From assembly GCF_001649575.2 (NCBI RefSeq), contig NC_051437.1, positions 20,798,381 through 20,862,380 on the forward strand: DNA of 64,000 nucleotides. The letters run 5' to 3'. Source of the DNA: Kryptolebias marmoratus (taxonomy: Eukaryota > Chordata > Actinopteri > Cyprinodontiformes > Rivulidae). The notes below the pieces were generated by a model. The model was given only the letters and a program-made list of their open reading frames with translations, searched no databases and was not told the origin of the DNA. Both the position numbers and the translations under genes were made by a program. Numbering within the stretch: position 1 is the stretch's first letter; the number at the start of each line of letters is the position of its first letter. Shown here one piece after another: positions 12,976-26,619 of the stretch.

Positions 12976-13986
12976 TTTCCTAACCAGCTCCACCACGAGG
13001 AGCAAATCATCCCCACGAAAACTTCCAATCTACTCCATTTAAGTACTCATCATTGGTTATAAAATAGTTTAAATAACTATCTTCTGTTTTATTAACGTAA
13101 AAAGTAACTTAAGAGTCCTCCAGATTCAAGGTGTCGTTCTTAAACCCTCGTTCTAATTTTGTTGCAGATATTCTCAAACTAAAGCCGACACTTTGAACTT
13201 CTAGGTCCATATTTGGTTCCGAACTTGTAAATAACATCATCGTCATCGTTTTCACACCTAGCTGTGAGTTTATTGCGATGTAAACAGCAGACATGTCTCT
13301 GGGGCTACAGTTCGCTGGAAGAATCCTTTTAGACAAAAATAAATTTTTAAAAAACTAACGGGGGGGGGGGGACTTAAAGTTGTGCTGTGAGCGTATAGTT
13401 CAGTGTATTTTCCGGATGTTTTGGGAAATGACAGACACGAATGGGCCCATTAAAAGTAACAATCTTAGATATGGTATCAGTATGAACAGGTAAAGCTGCT
13501 GATTACATTTCAAACATAAAACCGAATACTGCAGGCACTGGAAGGCATTAAAACACGGCACAGATTCAGTCTAACTGGGCGCTGACATCCTGCTGCGTTC
13601 AGTCGCGACACATTCTCTCATGTAAACAGCTTTAGTGTAAAAAACACACGAGTTATAAAGTGCTTAGGTTAAACAGGATTCATTAAAACGACCCTCAGAA
13701 GAAGGTTTTAGACATTTACATCATTGAAGTCGTTTTTCAGTCATTCTGATTGAGTTTTAAACAAACACCCAGGTGGACTCGCATCTGTGCTTCCTGACAA
13801 AAAAACGAGGAGTCCGTTAAATATATAATGTTAAAAATGTTTTTTCTAAAAAGTACATTTGATTGACACGTGCATTTTTCAGAAGGACTGGGATGAAAAT
13901 ACAGTACTGGAGAACCAAAATCCAACCCTGAGCAGAACTCAGGAAGCCATCTTTCATTATTACTGACTTTAGGCGTGTGCGGTCCA

Positions 13987-13992
13987 TTTATT
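13987..13992 (-). terminator. Likely poly(A) signal of the coiled-coil gene
   Basis: TTTATT on the plus strand is AATAAA on the minus strand, about 80 bases after the stop codon of the minus-strand gene. It implies a short 3' UTR. The region between this site and the znf362 poly(A) signal (about 1.6 kb) shows no gene apart from the MITE remnant. Confidence 0.5.
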
Positions 13993-14071
13993 ATTACTTC
14001 ATTCAGATTTCTGTCTGCAGGGGAAGCGGCAGACTCGCTGGCAAATACTGGCGGCCGGAGTGCGAGCGCCC

Positions 14072-17000
14072 TCAGACCTGGCCGCTCTCGCTGGGGCTCT
14101 CCTCTGCGGCTCGCGTGGAGATTGGGGTAACCATCGGGGATGTGAGGTTCAGGTACCCCTGCTCAGGCGGCTGCTGCGTGGAGGCCGACGCCGCGCTCGT
14201 GCTGTCCAGCATCACACGCTTGGTCACCTTGGCCCGACAGATCGTGTCCAGGATGCCCGCGCGGTCGCAGAAGCCTGAGGTCAGACTGAAAAATTGCCCG
14301 GCATTAGGTCACCGCGGAACGAACGTGAACGAATGTTTTGTTTAAACATTTAAGCCCCAAAGCGACGAGGCCGGACCTGATGGCAGCACTCGGTCACACA
14401 CAAGCAGCTCAGAAGGATCAGAATCAATCACTGAATACATGGTCTGCATTCTCCATGGTTTGATTTCTACCAACTTTTTTTATGTAACAAACAGCGACTT
14501 TTCCCTGAAGCTGATCCCGACGGGACCTGATCCCGATCCGGATCTGTTCTTCGAATGCAAATAAACTCCTAAAGTTATGATGCTGTTCTGAGCTTACACA
14601 TGCAGAAAAAAAAGCTGCTTCCACCCACCGGTGTTTTGTTTTACACACACTGTGAGAAAATATTAGCCGTATACCTCACTGGGTTTACTGTCCATTCACG
14701 TCACTATGTGTCAGATTTACAGACATGTTTAAAAGAAACAATGAGGAACATCAGTACACTACTGACCGACTCTTTCAAGCGTCTTATGAAGACCTTTTTG
14801 TTCCATATTTTACCCTTTCTTTGTCTCAGAACACCTTACCTCAGTGTTGACGCATGCAGGAAGCTCTCAGAGAGCCCATCCGAGGTCACCGCTTTCTTGG
14901 CATTCTGTTCAAAATGTGACACAAACACTCTTATATTAAACACACGTTTGAATTTCTGCCTTCAAAGAAGTGATAAAGCTGTTTGTATCTTTAAAAATCA
15001 CGCCAACTTCCTCTTGAACCAGTTTCTGCCAAATGCTTAAATTTGTGGAGAACAAACACCCAAAGACGGAAACGTGGGAAGCTCCCTACCTCCAGACTGT
15101 AGAAGGACTCGACGTTCCTCAGAGCTCGTTCTAAGGAGCTGACCTGGTTGGAGAGCTTCAAGGTTCTGTCCTGTAGCTGCCTGTTTTCCACCTCTAAGAC
15201 GTTAACCCTGGAAGAGATTCGTGTTTCCGCTCAGAAGTTGACATTACAGGACAAACACAAAATATTTTCCTGTGATGACGATGACAGTGAACGTGACTAA
15301 AAATTCACAACTATTCATTTAACAAATAAAAGACTCATAAGTGAGATACTTCACTCTAAACTGAGCTGAGTAAGAAACTGATGGTTCTTCAAGTCTGCAT
15401 CTTTTAGAAGAAATGAGGTTCTGATTGGCTTTAAAATATGTCTTTAAGGTAGAAAGAGACACCCTTATTTCTGATAATAATGAATAAACGTTTGTCCAGA
15501 GGGGTCAGATGATGCGTCTTAGAGGTCAAAAGGAGCAAAAGCCTGAATGGTTGAATTTAAACCGAAAGACAAAGATTCAGAAGTCATTCAGTGGGCAGTA
15601 GTAACCTCTTTGACTATACAATAAATTAAATTAAATTAAATTAAATGTATGAGTTTAGTGAACAAAGAGGGACTTTTTCTTTGTGCTTCATCGACACATA
15701 GGAATATTTCTGATTATAACAGAAAATGTTCTTCTGTTGTCAACATGTGGCAGAACAAGACCACTTTATGTTACAGGTTTTAGTTATGAGCTTTGAAATC
15801 AATTAGTTTTTATTTTATTTTTCTTTACCGTGTTGTTCATGTTTACCGCTTCATAAATAAGTAAAAGTAAAAGTGTGTGTGTGTGTGTGAAGTGGCTCAT
15901 CAGGGTACCTGTGCTGGACTGTAGAGGCGGTCCTCATGCCTTTGCTGCCCATTTCTTCTGCCTCGCTTATCTTCCGCAGCAGCTCCCTTTTTTCCTCCAG
16001 CAGCTTCTCGTTCTCCATCATCACCGTATTGATCCGCTCCTTCTCCTGAAAGCCACCAGGGATGAGACGAGACAAAGAAACGCATCAAAACTGGACGGCT
16101 TTAGAAAACATCGCTTGAGAGATATTTGGAGCTGAAGGGACTCGGGCGGGATGATGGGCCGTGAGCGGGAGACCTTGTGGGAGAGACTGGAGGCCAGCAG
16201 CAGGTCGTTCTCTAGTTTCTGGATGGTCGAGTCCCTCTGAGCCGTGGCTTTAAGAAAAATCTGCTTGGCCTGATGCAGCTTGCTCCTGTGCTGACTCTGT
16301 TTGTTGTTGTACTTCCTGGTTCCCGGATCAGAAGACAAAAAGACAAGAAAACGACAGAGGTTTGTGTGACTGATCTGAGTTTATTCGCTAAGACGAAGGG
16401 TTGGAAATGTCTGACCTGACGTGGGCATCTAGTTGCAGGAGAACCTGCTGCAGCTCCTCCTGCAGCCTTTCACGCTCCTGCTGACTGGCCACCAGCTCCT
16501 CATGCAGTTTGTGGTTTGACATCTGGCTGTTTTTTGCCTTGAGAGCACATTCAGAAACAGAAAGACTGCTTGTTCAGGCACAGGATTTTATTATCCTGAT
16601 TGCTGAATCCTGATTTGCAGCAACTGATTAAACGTGACGGGTCTCAAAGAATGTACAAACAACGTGCACATTTATTAAAGAAATAACAACAACTCTGACT
16701 GCAAACGTTTCAATAAAAGCTTTGTCATGTTGAGAAACAAGCAGGTGATGTCACATTGAAGCAAAATTTGAAATGAATGTCCAGTTGTAAAACCACACCA
16801 TATCAACAGCATCTGAGGATCTGCTGCACACCGTTCCTCACCTCCTCTCTTGTCTTGTTCAGCTCAGCCTCCAGGATGGACAGACGAGTGTCCAGCTGTT
16901 GGACACGGTGGCTGAGCTCTGTGTTTGTCCGGTTCAGAGACGTCTCCTTCAGCCTCAGAGAGCGCACCTGCTGCTGCAGCTCCTCTTCACGCTGCTCTAA

Positions 17001-20000
17001 CAGCTTCCTGAGGGAAGAAAGGTTTGGAAAAAAATGTAAAAAATAATGAGGGATGCCTTGCAGATAACAAAAGCTGCGGGACACTTCACCTGGTGATGTG
17101 CTCCTCCTGCTGCTGGGCTCTCAGCGAAGACAAGCTGTCGGACAGGTCCCTGCTGTCCCTCTCCAGCCGGCTGCTCTCGCCGGCCCGAGCTTCCTCTATC
17201 CGCAGCTGGTGCTGGGCATTCTTCAGCTGCTGCTGCAGCTCCAACACCTTCCATCACAGCAGAACCACAGGCTTCAGTCAGAGAGGCAAACAAACAGGAC
17301 CTCTCGAACCCTCATCCGTTTCATATATATGCTGGGAGAAAGTGTTTTCCATCCTCTCTACTGTGACGTTTCTTTTCAGGCTTAAGGGCAAATGTTCACC
17401 CTGCAGCTTGATATTCAGATAAGGATTAACTTCATTAGGGGTCGAGGACAGATTAGGTCACAAGCAGTATATCTCATTAAGGGCTCAGTATGACGTATAA
17501 ATATTTTACTAATAAGCAGAAGCCAAAGAAGAAGAAAAATAAATATGGTCTTTATGACAGGGGCAACTTAGACTGTCTCTCTGTGGGAACTGAAGTCACT
17601 GAAGCTGAAATGGGCAACCTATGATAATGAGTCAGTCTGATCTTTGGTGTTACCAAGCTCAGGTGATGACTCATTACAAAAACAAACAAAAATATTAATT
17701 AAAGGCCTGGAATTCCTTAAAAGAACCCATATCACCTGCCAACTTTCATGCCAGAGTTTCATACTGAGCTCATCAAACTGACTGAGTTCCGCTGACGTTG
17801 ATTAACTGTGGCAGCCATCTTGATTTGGCCTGACTCCTGAAGTTGTCTAGTTGTAGTCGTGCATCAGATGGTTACTTTCTGACAGTTTCATCCAAACAAA
17901 TGACGCTGTTCAAGCAGAAACTGAGGGCGGAGAACGGGGCCGACTCGTGGCAGCACTTGCCTTCTTGTCAGCGGCGACGAGGCGTACCCTCTCTGCCTGT
18001 AACTCCTCCTGCAGGCCGGCGGCGGCGCCGTGGCGCGAGCTGCTGCGTGCCAGCTCCAGCTCCAGCTCTCTGAGTTTCTGCTGCTGCCGTTCGCACTCAG
18101 CGGCCTGGCTTTGGACTTTCTGCTCCGCCTGGGCCAGCTTCACCTGGGTCTGCTTCAGTTCTGCACAAAGCTGAAGGAAACACATTAAAAATAAAATAAA
18201 TAAGAGCACTCTCGCTGGGAAAAACGTACAGGCAGCACTGTGCAAAAGTCTTAAGCCAGCGTACGTTTCTTGATGTATTGACTGGAAGAAAGAAAACGTG
18301 CAGCAATTTACAAAAACAGGTTGAATTAGGTGCGTTTTTATGTTTCAGTGGTTCATAAGTTGGTGTTAAATGGTATAATAAACAAAATGACAGTACTTTG
18401 TGACTGATTAGGTACAAGAACTGGGTTCAAAAATAGTAAAAAGTGGCCAATTTCTCAAGAAAAATATATTAAAAGACCCCTAGAAAGCCTGGAAAACATT
18501 TAAAAAAAAAAAAGGTACAGGAAAGTCCAAACCCTTAAAAGCAACTTATAAAGAAATGATGTTGTGTTTGAGACTTTTGCACTCTCGTGGACGCAGCGTG
18601 AATGTCTTCCTTGTTGAAGTTTCATCATGATTAGCATTTAAAAGACTGGGTGACTAACAGAATGAGTATCTGATAAACGTCAGATGCAGTCAGGAAGTTC
18701 CAAACGTGCTATAATTAACCCTTTTAAAACCACGGGGATCACAGTGACACAGCAAGGCATGTGTGTTTCAAATTACTGAACTCCTCGCTACTCATTCGAA
18801 CTGCCCCTGAAAGCTGTAAACGTTTCAAGGAATTATAAATAGTTTTTGTCCTTTTCTTCTTATAAACACAATTTTAGGGATTTAATTCCATAGGAATGGT
18901 AAATACTTGACAGATCCTGAAAGTTCTACTTCTCCTGGAAAAAGGGTGTAAATTATTTACACATAGGGCATTTTTTGACACAGTTATAGACAAGAAAGGC
19001 CAGGTGTTTATAAGTCTATCTGTTATTACGGTGCTAAAAGGGTTAAATACCCACTTTGAGTTTTTCCTGCTCCAGCAGCGTGTTGTGTCTCTTCAGATCC
19101 GTGTTCTTCTCCTTCTCGTAGCGCAGCTCTCTCTCAGCTGAAGTAAACAGGCTCTGAGCCCTCTGCACGTCCTGTTTCATCTGTTTCGCCTCTTCTGTCT
19201 TTTGGCTCAGCAGTGAATCTTGGGACTGAGGATGAAAATAAAAGTCAGTGTTGGGGCGATCAGAATCACGCTGCTGTGAATCACTGAGATAATTCAAGGC
19301 ACCCTGCCTAATTTAAACAAAGATGGTATTCTAATCAGTGGGGTGTCTTTTTGAAACTATTAATCCAGTTGTGTGTTGGTTAAATTGGTTAAAGGGCTCG
19401 GGCAGATGCAACAATATAAAATCTAACTATAATAAAACTAAATTTCAAACTCACAGAACGCCAAAGAGATGATTTATATTAGAGAGCTTAAACTCAGCTA
19501 TCCGAGGAAGGCTAGAACGTGTTGTTATTACCTTGATATGTGCCTGGGCTTCATTAAGCTGAGCCTGAAGCCCCATTTGATGCTGAGAGGCCAGCTGCCG
19601 CTCCTCCTCCAGCTTATTCTGAAGACGATTCAGCTCTTTCTTCGAAGATGAAAGCTGCGGACATCACACACGTGGACATGAAAAACTGCATGAGACAGTA
19701 GAAGAGGAAATTCATTTCCCTAATGTCTCCCAGAGCCTAACTCTGACGGAGACTTTCTTCACCGTCTTGCCCTAGTTGCTCAACATCGAACAAAAACCTT
19801 TAAACAAATCATGCAATACCTCTTACAGGTGTGGAAAGTTACCTGAGCCAAACCCTCAGACTTGGCGTTCTGCACAGGACTGAGCCTTGATTCGGTGCTG
19901 GCCGTTTGCAGATCTGGCTTCTGGCTGCGACTCAGGGCTTCCTTCGCAGAGGAGAGCTGCTCCTGATGCCACAGAAGCAGCTTATTAAGACGCTGCACCT

Positions 20001-22813
20001 CGAGCTCCAGTCTCTCCCTTTCCCCTTCAGCTGCTAGCTTCTGCTGAACGGTGGAGCTCAGCTCGGCTTGAAGTTCAGCCGTCTTCAGTCGTTCTGAGGC
20101 CATCTCATCCCTGGAAAATGTGCACACACATATGCAAAGTAGGCAAGCTTCAGCGTCACAGTCCTATCGTGCCTCAGGTCATAAAAACAAATCGAGGTAC
20201 TTGTTGCAACAGCGTTAATCGCTTGTACCCGTAGACTGCTCTAATTCAGTAATAATACATTTTATTGTAAAGTCTGGACTGAAACCAACCTCAGAGCGTT
20301 GTGTGCCGTCTGGAGGCTGCTGAGTTCAGCTGCCAGGCGGTCAGTGTGTTCCTGCTGCTGCTCAGAGTGGAACCTGTTTTCCCTGAAGTCTATCTGCGTC
20401 TGGTTACTGTCTCTGCAGCGCTCCAGGTCGGCCTGGAGCCTGCCGTGGGCGCGCTCCATCTGGGCCACCTAAAAAGCACGGAGTTAAAGGCAGAACACCG
20501 ATGTCAAGGAACCTCACGGTAATAAATCATCTGATTTCAACTCACGCTAGCAGACAAGAAACTGAGACGTAAACCGAACAAACCTTTTCTTCTAAAACTG
20601 CTTTTTCTCCCTTTACTTGAGTCAGGCTTTTAATGAGCGTTTTCCCCTGCTGGCATTCGGTCTGAAGGCCGCTGACCTCAAGTCTGAGTTTCTTTAGCTC
20701 CCGCTCACCGATCTGCAAAGCCTTGGGAGGAGAGAATTTTTTAATTACACAAATGTTAAGTTATTTGAAGGATGTGTTGACACTGATAATTCCATTTTTA
20801 GGTTCAAATCAAAACAAACATTTTACATTCAGTCCTGGAATGCTTTACAGTTCAGCTTGAATATTATATATATATTTTAAACAAACAAATGTCTAATAAA
20901 GAAAATAACAGAGCGATCACAAACCTATTAAATGCGAACGCTCCACAAATTCAGTAATCTGCATTTGTATTTTTAAACTATAAACAGACATTTATACACT
21001 TTTACAACTGTTGCTTCACCCCTTTTTCATGCAGACATATGAAATGCTTTGTATTCTTACTTCTTTGTCCTTTTTGAGTGCAGTCTGAGCAGCACTGAGG
21101 TCCATCTCCAGCTGTTTCCTCCACTCCTTCTCCTCAGTCAGGCGGGCATCCAGCAGAGCCATTCTTTCCTGGGTGCTGTCCCTGAGGTGCTGTACGCAGG
21201 GTTACAGGAGAGCGCTGTGCATTTCCACGTTTCTATTTAAACACTGACATTTAACTTTCTATATGAGTCACAAACGATTTGTCACCAACTCTGAGGTGAA
21301 GCCAGAGCACTCTTGTTGACAGTGACATCATCGAAGGAAACATTACGAAAACTGAAACAGGAGTAATTTCCTACCAACTGCAAGTAGGACTCGGCGGGTT
21401 TAACGTCCTCGCCATTCTTCAACAGTTTTTCTTGGGTGTCCTGCTTTTTCAGCTCTGCCTCCAGGCTTCTGATCTGCAGATTCAACCATTAAAACGATTG
21501 CAGAACTGATATGAAAATGAATGATTTTGTGTCTTCATGAAGCTAGTGTTAAAATGATGTCTCATTTAGAACCAGTGCTGAGGAAGAACTAAGCTCTGCT
21601 CATTACCCTTCTGTGCAGTCCCTCCAGTTCTCCCTCATGACGGTGCCTCTCCTCCTTGCTGGTATTTTGAGCCTCCCCCAGCAGGGCCTCCAGCTCCTCA
21701 TTCCTTTCCTCCAGCTCCTCCTGCTCCTTCCGCAGCCGCTGGAGCTGCCGTTGCAGCTCTCTCACCTGAACCAGTCCATCTTCCACTGCCTCCTGACACC
21801 TAACCGTGATGAAACCATGATTAAAATCAACACAAACGCGTCAGATTCTGAAATGCAGAGGATTTACCGTTTGTGGATCTGAGCCTTGTCCTGGCCTGGC
21901 ACACTGTTTTCCGGTTCACTGTTCTTGTCCCTCAGATCCTCTCTGGCCGAATCATATTTTGTCAGCTAAACACACACAACAGCACACAAAGCTAAACTAT
22001 GGCAACGACCTTTGTGAGTTTTTACTTTAACAATAAATCAGTAAATGAGCCTGTGCCAACCCGATCCAGGAGATTTCTTTTCTCTGACTCTACGATGTGA
22101 ACTTTCTCGCGGAGAGTCCTGTTCTCAGCATCCAGGCGGTCATTTTGCTCTTTGGCTTGCTGCAGCTTCATCACATCTGTGAACAGACATCTGACATTAC
22201 CAATTTATACTTTATGTTTCTTTTATGTTTGGTCTAGTTTTCCCTTTTAGCTCCAATTTCTAAAATGCTCTTGCAAAGCTAGCTCAAAAACAATAACAAT
22301 CACCAGCTTTCAAATAGAAACACCCATTGAAAGCTTTATATAAAAGACAGGTTGGGTTTTTTGGGGGGGGTTTCTTTTTGTGATTACTTTACAAGTGGGT
22401 TGTGAATAAAACTACCAATGGGTTGAAAGTTACCGTGAACCCGAAAAGAGATAAAACCCACAGATTTAATCAGACAGCTTTGAAATGTTCCTACACAAAG
22501 AGGCACAGTGAAAAAGCTCTGAAAACGTCTGTGCCGGACAGCCACAGCTGATCTTGACTGTAAAAGCACAAGCGAAAGCTGCCTACATCTCAGATCCCAC
22601 ACGTTCTTTTAAAGACTGTCACTGTGTGGTTGGAAAAAAACTACAAGAGATTCAAGTTTCTGCAAAACCGCACAAACACGGAGCAGACAAAGAAAGAAGC
22701 CAAATTCAAAGAGTTGTTCTGGAAAAAATAACTTCAGTCTGCACCGATCCAAAGACTGTCAAAACAGAAAACAAAAAGAGAACCAAGCCACCTGGTTTCT
22801 AAGTTCATTCTGG

Positions 22814-22852
<39 letters not shown>

Positions 22853-25800
22853 CTTCCAAAGCCACTTGTTCTAATGAATCAATAAATAAATATCTGTAAC
22901 TTACCGCCGTGTTTCAGTTTGTCCACTTCCTTCTTCAGGTTCTCCAATTCTTGGACTGTTCCCTGAAGCTCACATCCTGGGATTATGAAAATATTTTAAT
23001 CACTAAAATTACTGAATATGTTTCCTGCTGTTGCTTTTGATCTCATAATGCTGCTGACTAGTTTTTATGGCTGACCGTAATAACGTATTTCTAATTGTTA
23101 AATAAGGAGCAACAAGGACAGATGTTGGAACAGTTTAAAGGATGGACACAGAAAGCTGTGCAGTCATAATAAGGTATGTTACAATGCTCATGTAAACCAA
23201 AACTATAAAAGTGTCCAAAGGTAAATACGGCATACTGAACATAAGTCTATGATTACACGCTGCAAGTCGTTGCAACATACCACTAGTGTTTTGATTGTTG
23301 TTTTTGGCTTCATCCAACTCGTTGGTGAGTCTGCGGATATCCTGATGAGCCATCGCCAGCCTCCTGGACGCCTCCTCCAGGTCTCGCTCCAGCCGCTGCC
23401 GCTCATTTCGATCCCTGGAAATGTCCTCGCTGTAGGCCTGATTGTTAAAAACAAAGAGGCATGCACGGTTAATGTGGGAGAAGAACAGCAAAAGAAGAAA
23501 AATAAAAGAGAAGACTGGAGATGAAAATGAGCCAACATGCAGCTGTGAGAGGCATGCACTTTCAGGCTAAGGTTTGTCATCATTGCAGGCCTGAAGAGAA
23601 GCAAGGGGAAACAGTTATTTAAGGCTCAGCTAACTGGGGGGGGGAGGATACCCATGCTGTTGTCACTTTGGTGGGTTTGTTTTGTGCTCATCTTGAAAAT
23701 AAAGTCAAGTCAGAGGTGAGACAGGTATGACATGCACCTTATCAAGAAACATAATGTGAACGGTGCTGTTATTTCTTATGCATCTTAACAACGATTCCTG
23801 ATGGAACCTTCTGTTTGGGGCACTGAAGTGATCCGTGTTGTGTGCATCATAATATCCATGCAGAAACGTATGCCCTGTCATCGTTTTTTTAATGTGCTAC
23901 GCTGTTTTTGTGCAACAAGCCGGTGAGACTCCTGTTTTTGGTTTTCATCCCAACACCAGTGTTAGTAACTAGTTAGCATTAGCTGTAAAGTGTAGACCTA
24001 CAGGAGCCACATTGTGTTTGCTCTGACCAGACCTGCGCAGACCAAACAGCTTCTTCCATGGACTCTGGGACGGAGACTGCTGAGAGGGAAAAACCAATGT
24101 GTGCACGATGATCCAGCTGGCCTTTTACACTGAGTTAGAGCGTTTTTGTTTCCAAACGTCATTCGGAGTGGACGACTGGTTGAAATGAAGATCACCTCAC
24201 CTTTGTCGTGCCGTCTATGGTGTTCTGCATGTCCTCTCTCTGCTGCCGTAGGTCCTCTCCCATCACGTGGCGGAGGTGCTCCTGTTGAAGTGTCATAAAC
24301 CGATGAAAACTTTTTTTAACCACATTTATATGGTGTCTGTATGCACTTTGGTTTGTTAACCATTACACTTTATTGCAACTATGAAGGTTAATTTAAAAAA
24401 AACTGAATGCGAGTGATGACTGCACATTCATTGTTAGTGATACAGGAGCCCTGCAGAGACAGTTCAAATCAGGAAAATAAGCTGAACTGCTGTATCATGA
24501 TGTGAAGATAACTATGAAAACAAGACAAATACAAGGAACAGAACAGGAATAAAAAGGACGTGGGTGATATTTCAAACTCTAAATTGCACTAATGTCTACA
24601 TTTAAATAAACATCATATTAGAATTAGGCTTACAGGCAACGCATAGATCACAGAAATTACGTACTTTGTAACAACCAACACATTTCTTTGCATCAAAATG
24701 TCTTAATATTGGTGCTAAAACACAAGGAAAAGGGTCAGTGACTCAGAACTCAGAGCACATCACTAAAACACACTGTGCTAAAAAACCAGACCTACAACGA
24801 CTAACGAGATTGTCCCCAATAACAACTGAAGCCGTTTGCCTCGGTCTCAGTGCTGCTGAAACCTTTCATTTCCCCTTAATCATGTTAAACTACAAATAAA
24901 ATTATTGTTCAGAATACTTTTCAGAAAGCAGTACACCTAAAGGGGTTAGAGTGAGCGGTCGTCCTTCAGCGAGACGGTTGGAGGTTTGATTCCACCAGTA
25001 TGCCACATGTTGAAGTGTCCCTGGGCAAGACACTGAACCCCTCACAGCCTCTGATGTGTCCCATCTGTGTGTGAATGTGATCTAAAGCACTGATTAGACT
25101 CTACAGAATGATTTATTCAGATGAGCTTTGCAGAGCTGTAGAGTGCTGTGTGGATGTGCAGGGATGGGTAAATGAGGACACAGATTGTGTTGTAAAACGC
25201 TTTGAGTGGCCTGATTGGCTAGAAAGGCACTTTATAAGTACAGTCCATTTATAAAGAAACAATCCTGACTGCCTGCAGCTCACTGTGAAACATGACTTCA
25301 GTGCACTGATAGTTTGTACAGCAGCACCGTGGAGGTCTTTTCTTTTGTGAGAACTCTGCATGGTCTGGTTTCTTCCATTAAATACTTGACATATCTTAGC
25401 AATCAGTTGTTTCCCAGAAGTGGTGGAACAATAATATGCAGCTTCAGCCAGCTAAAATAGTTTAAAATGACCACAAGGAGATTAACAGTGACATGAAACA
25501 TTTGGATTTGAACAGAATTCAACATCTCTGTTGTTTCGGAGATGCAGAGTTAGGAACTTATTTTCTTGGCGTTAGCTCTTAAAGAGTTGGATATGCTTGG
25601 GGAATGGGTTAAAATTTCATTTGCTACAATCCAAAACTTGCACAACTTTTTTTTTCTCAATCTACTGAGGCAGATATTGATACCAAAGAAGGGTCGATTC
25701 AGTAATACACAAACTTTTATGCTGAGAGTGGAGACTTGTGTTGCTTGATTCTTTTGAAGAACTGAAATTTGGAACATTTAGGGTTTTTTTTTACCTGGTG

Positions 25801-26619
25801 GTCGCAGTCCTTCAAGTTACCAGCGAGGCTCTGGCTTTCCAGTTTCCCCTCCGCAGCCTCCAGCCGCTCCAACAGGGTAGCTCTTTCCACCAGCAGGTAA
25901 GCCACCTGCTCGCTGGGGGTGCTCAGACCGATCTCCCCCAGGTCCTCCTGAGCCAACATTTCAGCCAGCTCCTTACCCTGAGAGTCTGAACAAAAAAAAA
26001 AAAAAAAAAGGAGTTTCCTTATCAGTGGTTTATACAGAAGCCGTATAAAACAACATGTGAATCAAGATTACGCTTCATGACACCGTGACAAAACAGGCCA
26101 AAGCCAAGAATGCTAACACCGGTGATAATGTCCCGTCTTCACCTTGTTGACGTTTGATCTGGTGAAGTTCGTGTCGCAGCTCTTCGTTGTCTCTCTCATA
26201 CTCTGCAGTCAGACACTCACGCTCCTCCAGCAGCGCACGGATATGTGCAACATAGCTTTCCACCTGTTAGTTGAAAAAAAAACAACCTCTATCAGCTATG
26301 ATCAGCAAACCATTTTTAAAAACTGCACGATTGGGTAAACGGTGTGACCCAACCGTTCCACTGAACCGTGAAGGACATACGGCTGAACACGGGTTTACAG
26401 CAGCCGCTTCGCCGAAGCGCCAGAGAAACGTCTCACCTCCTTCATTTCGTTGGCCTGCTGGGTGCGGAGAGTCTGCAGGTCCTGCGTGGCTGACTGAAGC
26501 TTCGCCTCGCCGCTGAGCAGCTGTTGCCACAGATGTCGCTGCCGCTCCTCCACGCTCGCCTCTGGAGGCACACCATTCTCCTGAAGCCGCTTCGAAATCT
26601 GGTCCAGCTCCGTCCTAAC
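14072..26619 (-). CDS. ccdc30: Large coiled-coil protein, probably CCDC30; 25 coding exons, N terminus unresolved
   Basis: Exons, 5' to 3': 26619-26437, 26263-26143, 25985-25795, 24281-24201, 23437-23281, 22976-22905, 22176-22061, 21965-21868, 21799-21607, 21473-21375, 21189-21061, 20721-20584, 20468-20290, 20110-19843, 19654-19532, 19225-19055, 18170-17961, 17247-17090, 17007-16842, 16537-16416, 16315-16174, 16045-15909, 15207-15090, 14904-14840, 14285-14072. Every junction keeps phase, giving about 1216 residues and stop TGA. Nearly all of it is heptad-rich, Glu/Gln/Leu/Arg-dominated coiled coil; one segment (RKYNNKQSQHRSKLHQAKQI) is basic. The last exon is not coiled: a GFCDRAGILDTICRAKVTKR block and a Ser/Thr/Pro tail ending SESGQV. 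There are no membrane segments. The junction 17961/17247 needs a GC donor. The name rests on size, coiled-coil nature and closeness to zmynd12, as in human; another coiled-coil family is possible. Function is poorly known; a structural, perhaps ciliary, role is inference. Confidence 0.75.
17955..17960 (-). other. GC splice donor (GC-AG intron) in the coiled-coil gene
   Basis: Minus-strand sequence AAG|GCAAGT. The upstream exon must end in phase 0, because the downstream exon (GTG TTG GAG CTG CAG, reading VLELQQQLKN) starts in phase 0 and the other frames give Ala/Gly-rich nonsense. The only nearby GT (GCAA|GTGCTG) would shift the frame. GCAAGT after AAG is the classical consensus for GC donors. 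Confidence 0.8.
18237..18588. mobile_element. Short inverted-repeat DNA element in an intron of the coiled-coil gene
   Basis: The left edge has CACTGTGCAAAAGTCTTAAG (about 18237-18256) and the right edge the inverse, TTGAGACTTTTGCACTC (about 18568-18584). The shared inverted core is GTGCAAAAGTCT followed by a pyrimidine and AA. About 310 bases of AT-rich non-coding DNA lie between. This is the form of a non-autonomous Tc1-like element. Confidence 0.6.
22817..22846. repeat. (AT)n microsatellite
   Basis: About 30 bases of uninterrupted AT dinucleotides in an intron of the coiled-coil gene, shortly downstream of the exon 22976-22905 in transcript order. Confidence 0.95.
24950..25255 (+). mobile_element. 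tRNA-derived SINE
   Basis: An A-box-like GGGGTTAGAGTGAGCGG is followed about 35 bases later by a B-box-like GGTTTGATTCC, then the common fish SINE body (GTCCCTGGGCAAGACACTGA; later AACGCTTTGAGTGGCC) and a tail resembling a LINE 3' end (GCACTTTATAAGTACAG). It lies in the coiled-coil gene's intron between exons 25985-25795 and 24281-24201, on the strand opposite to that gene. The edges are approximate. Confidence 0.75.

Noticed and set aside
16997..17293. Minus-strand frame with an Ala/Gly-rich peptide (MEGVGAAAAAEECPAPAADR)
   Set aside because: It is the wrong frame of exon 17247-17090; the VLELQQQLKN frame keeps the coiled coil and the phase.
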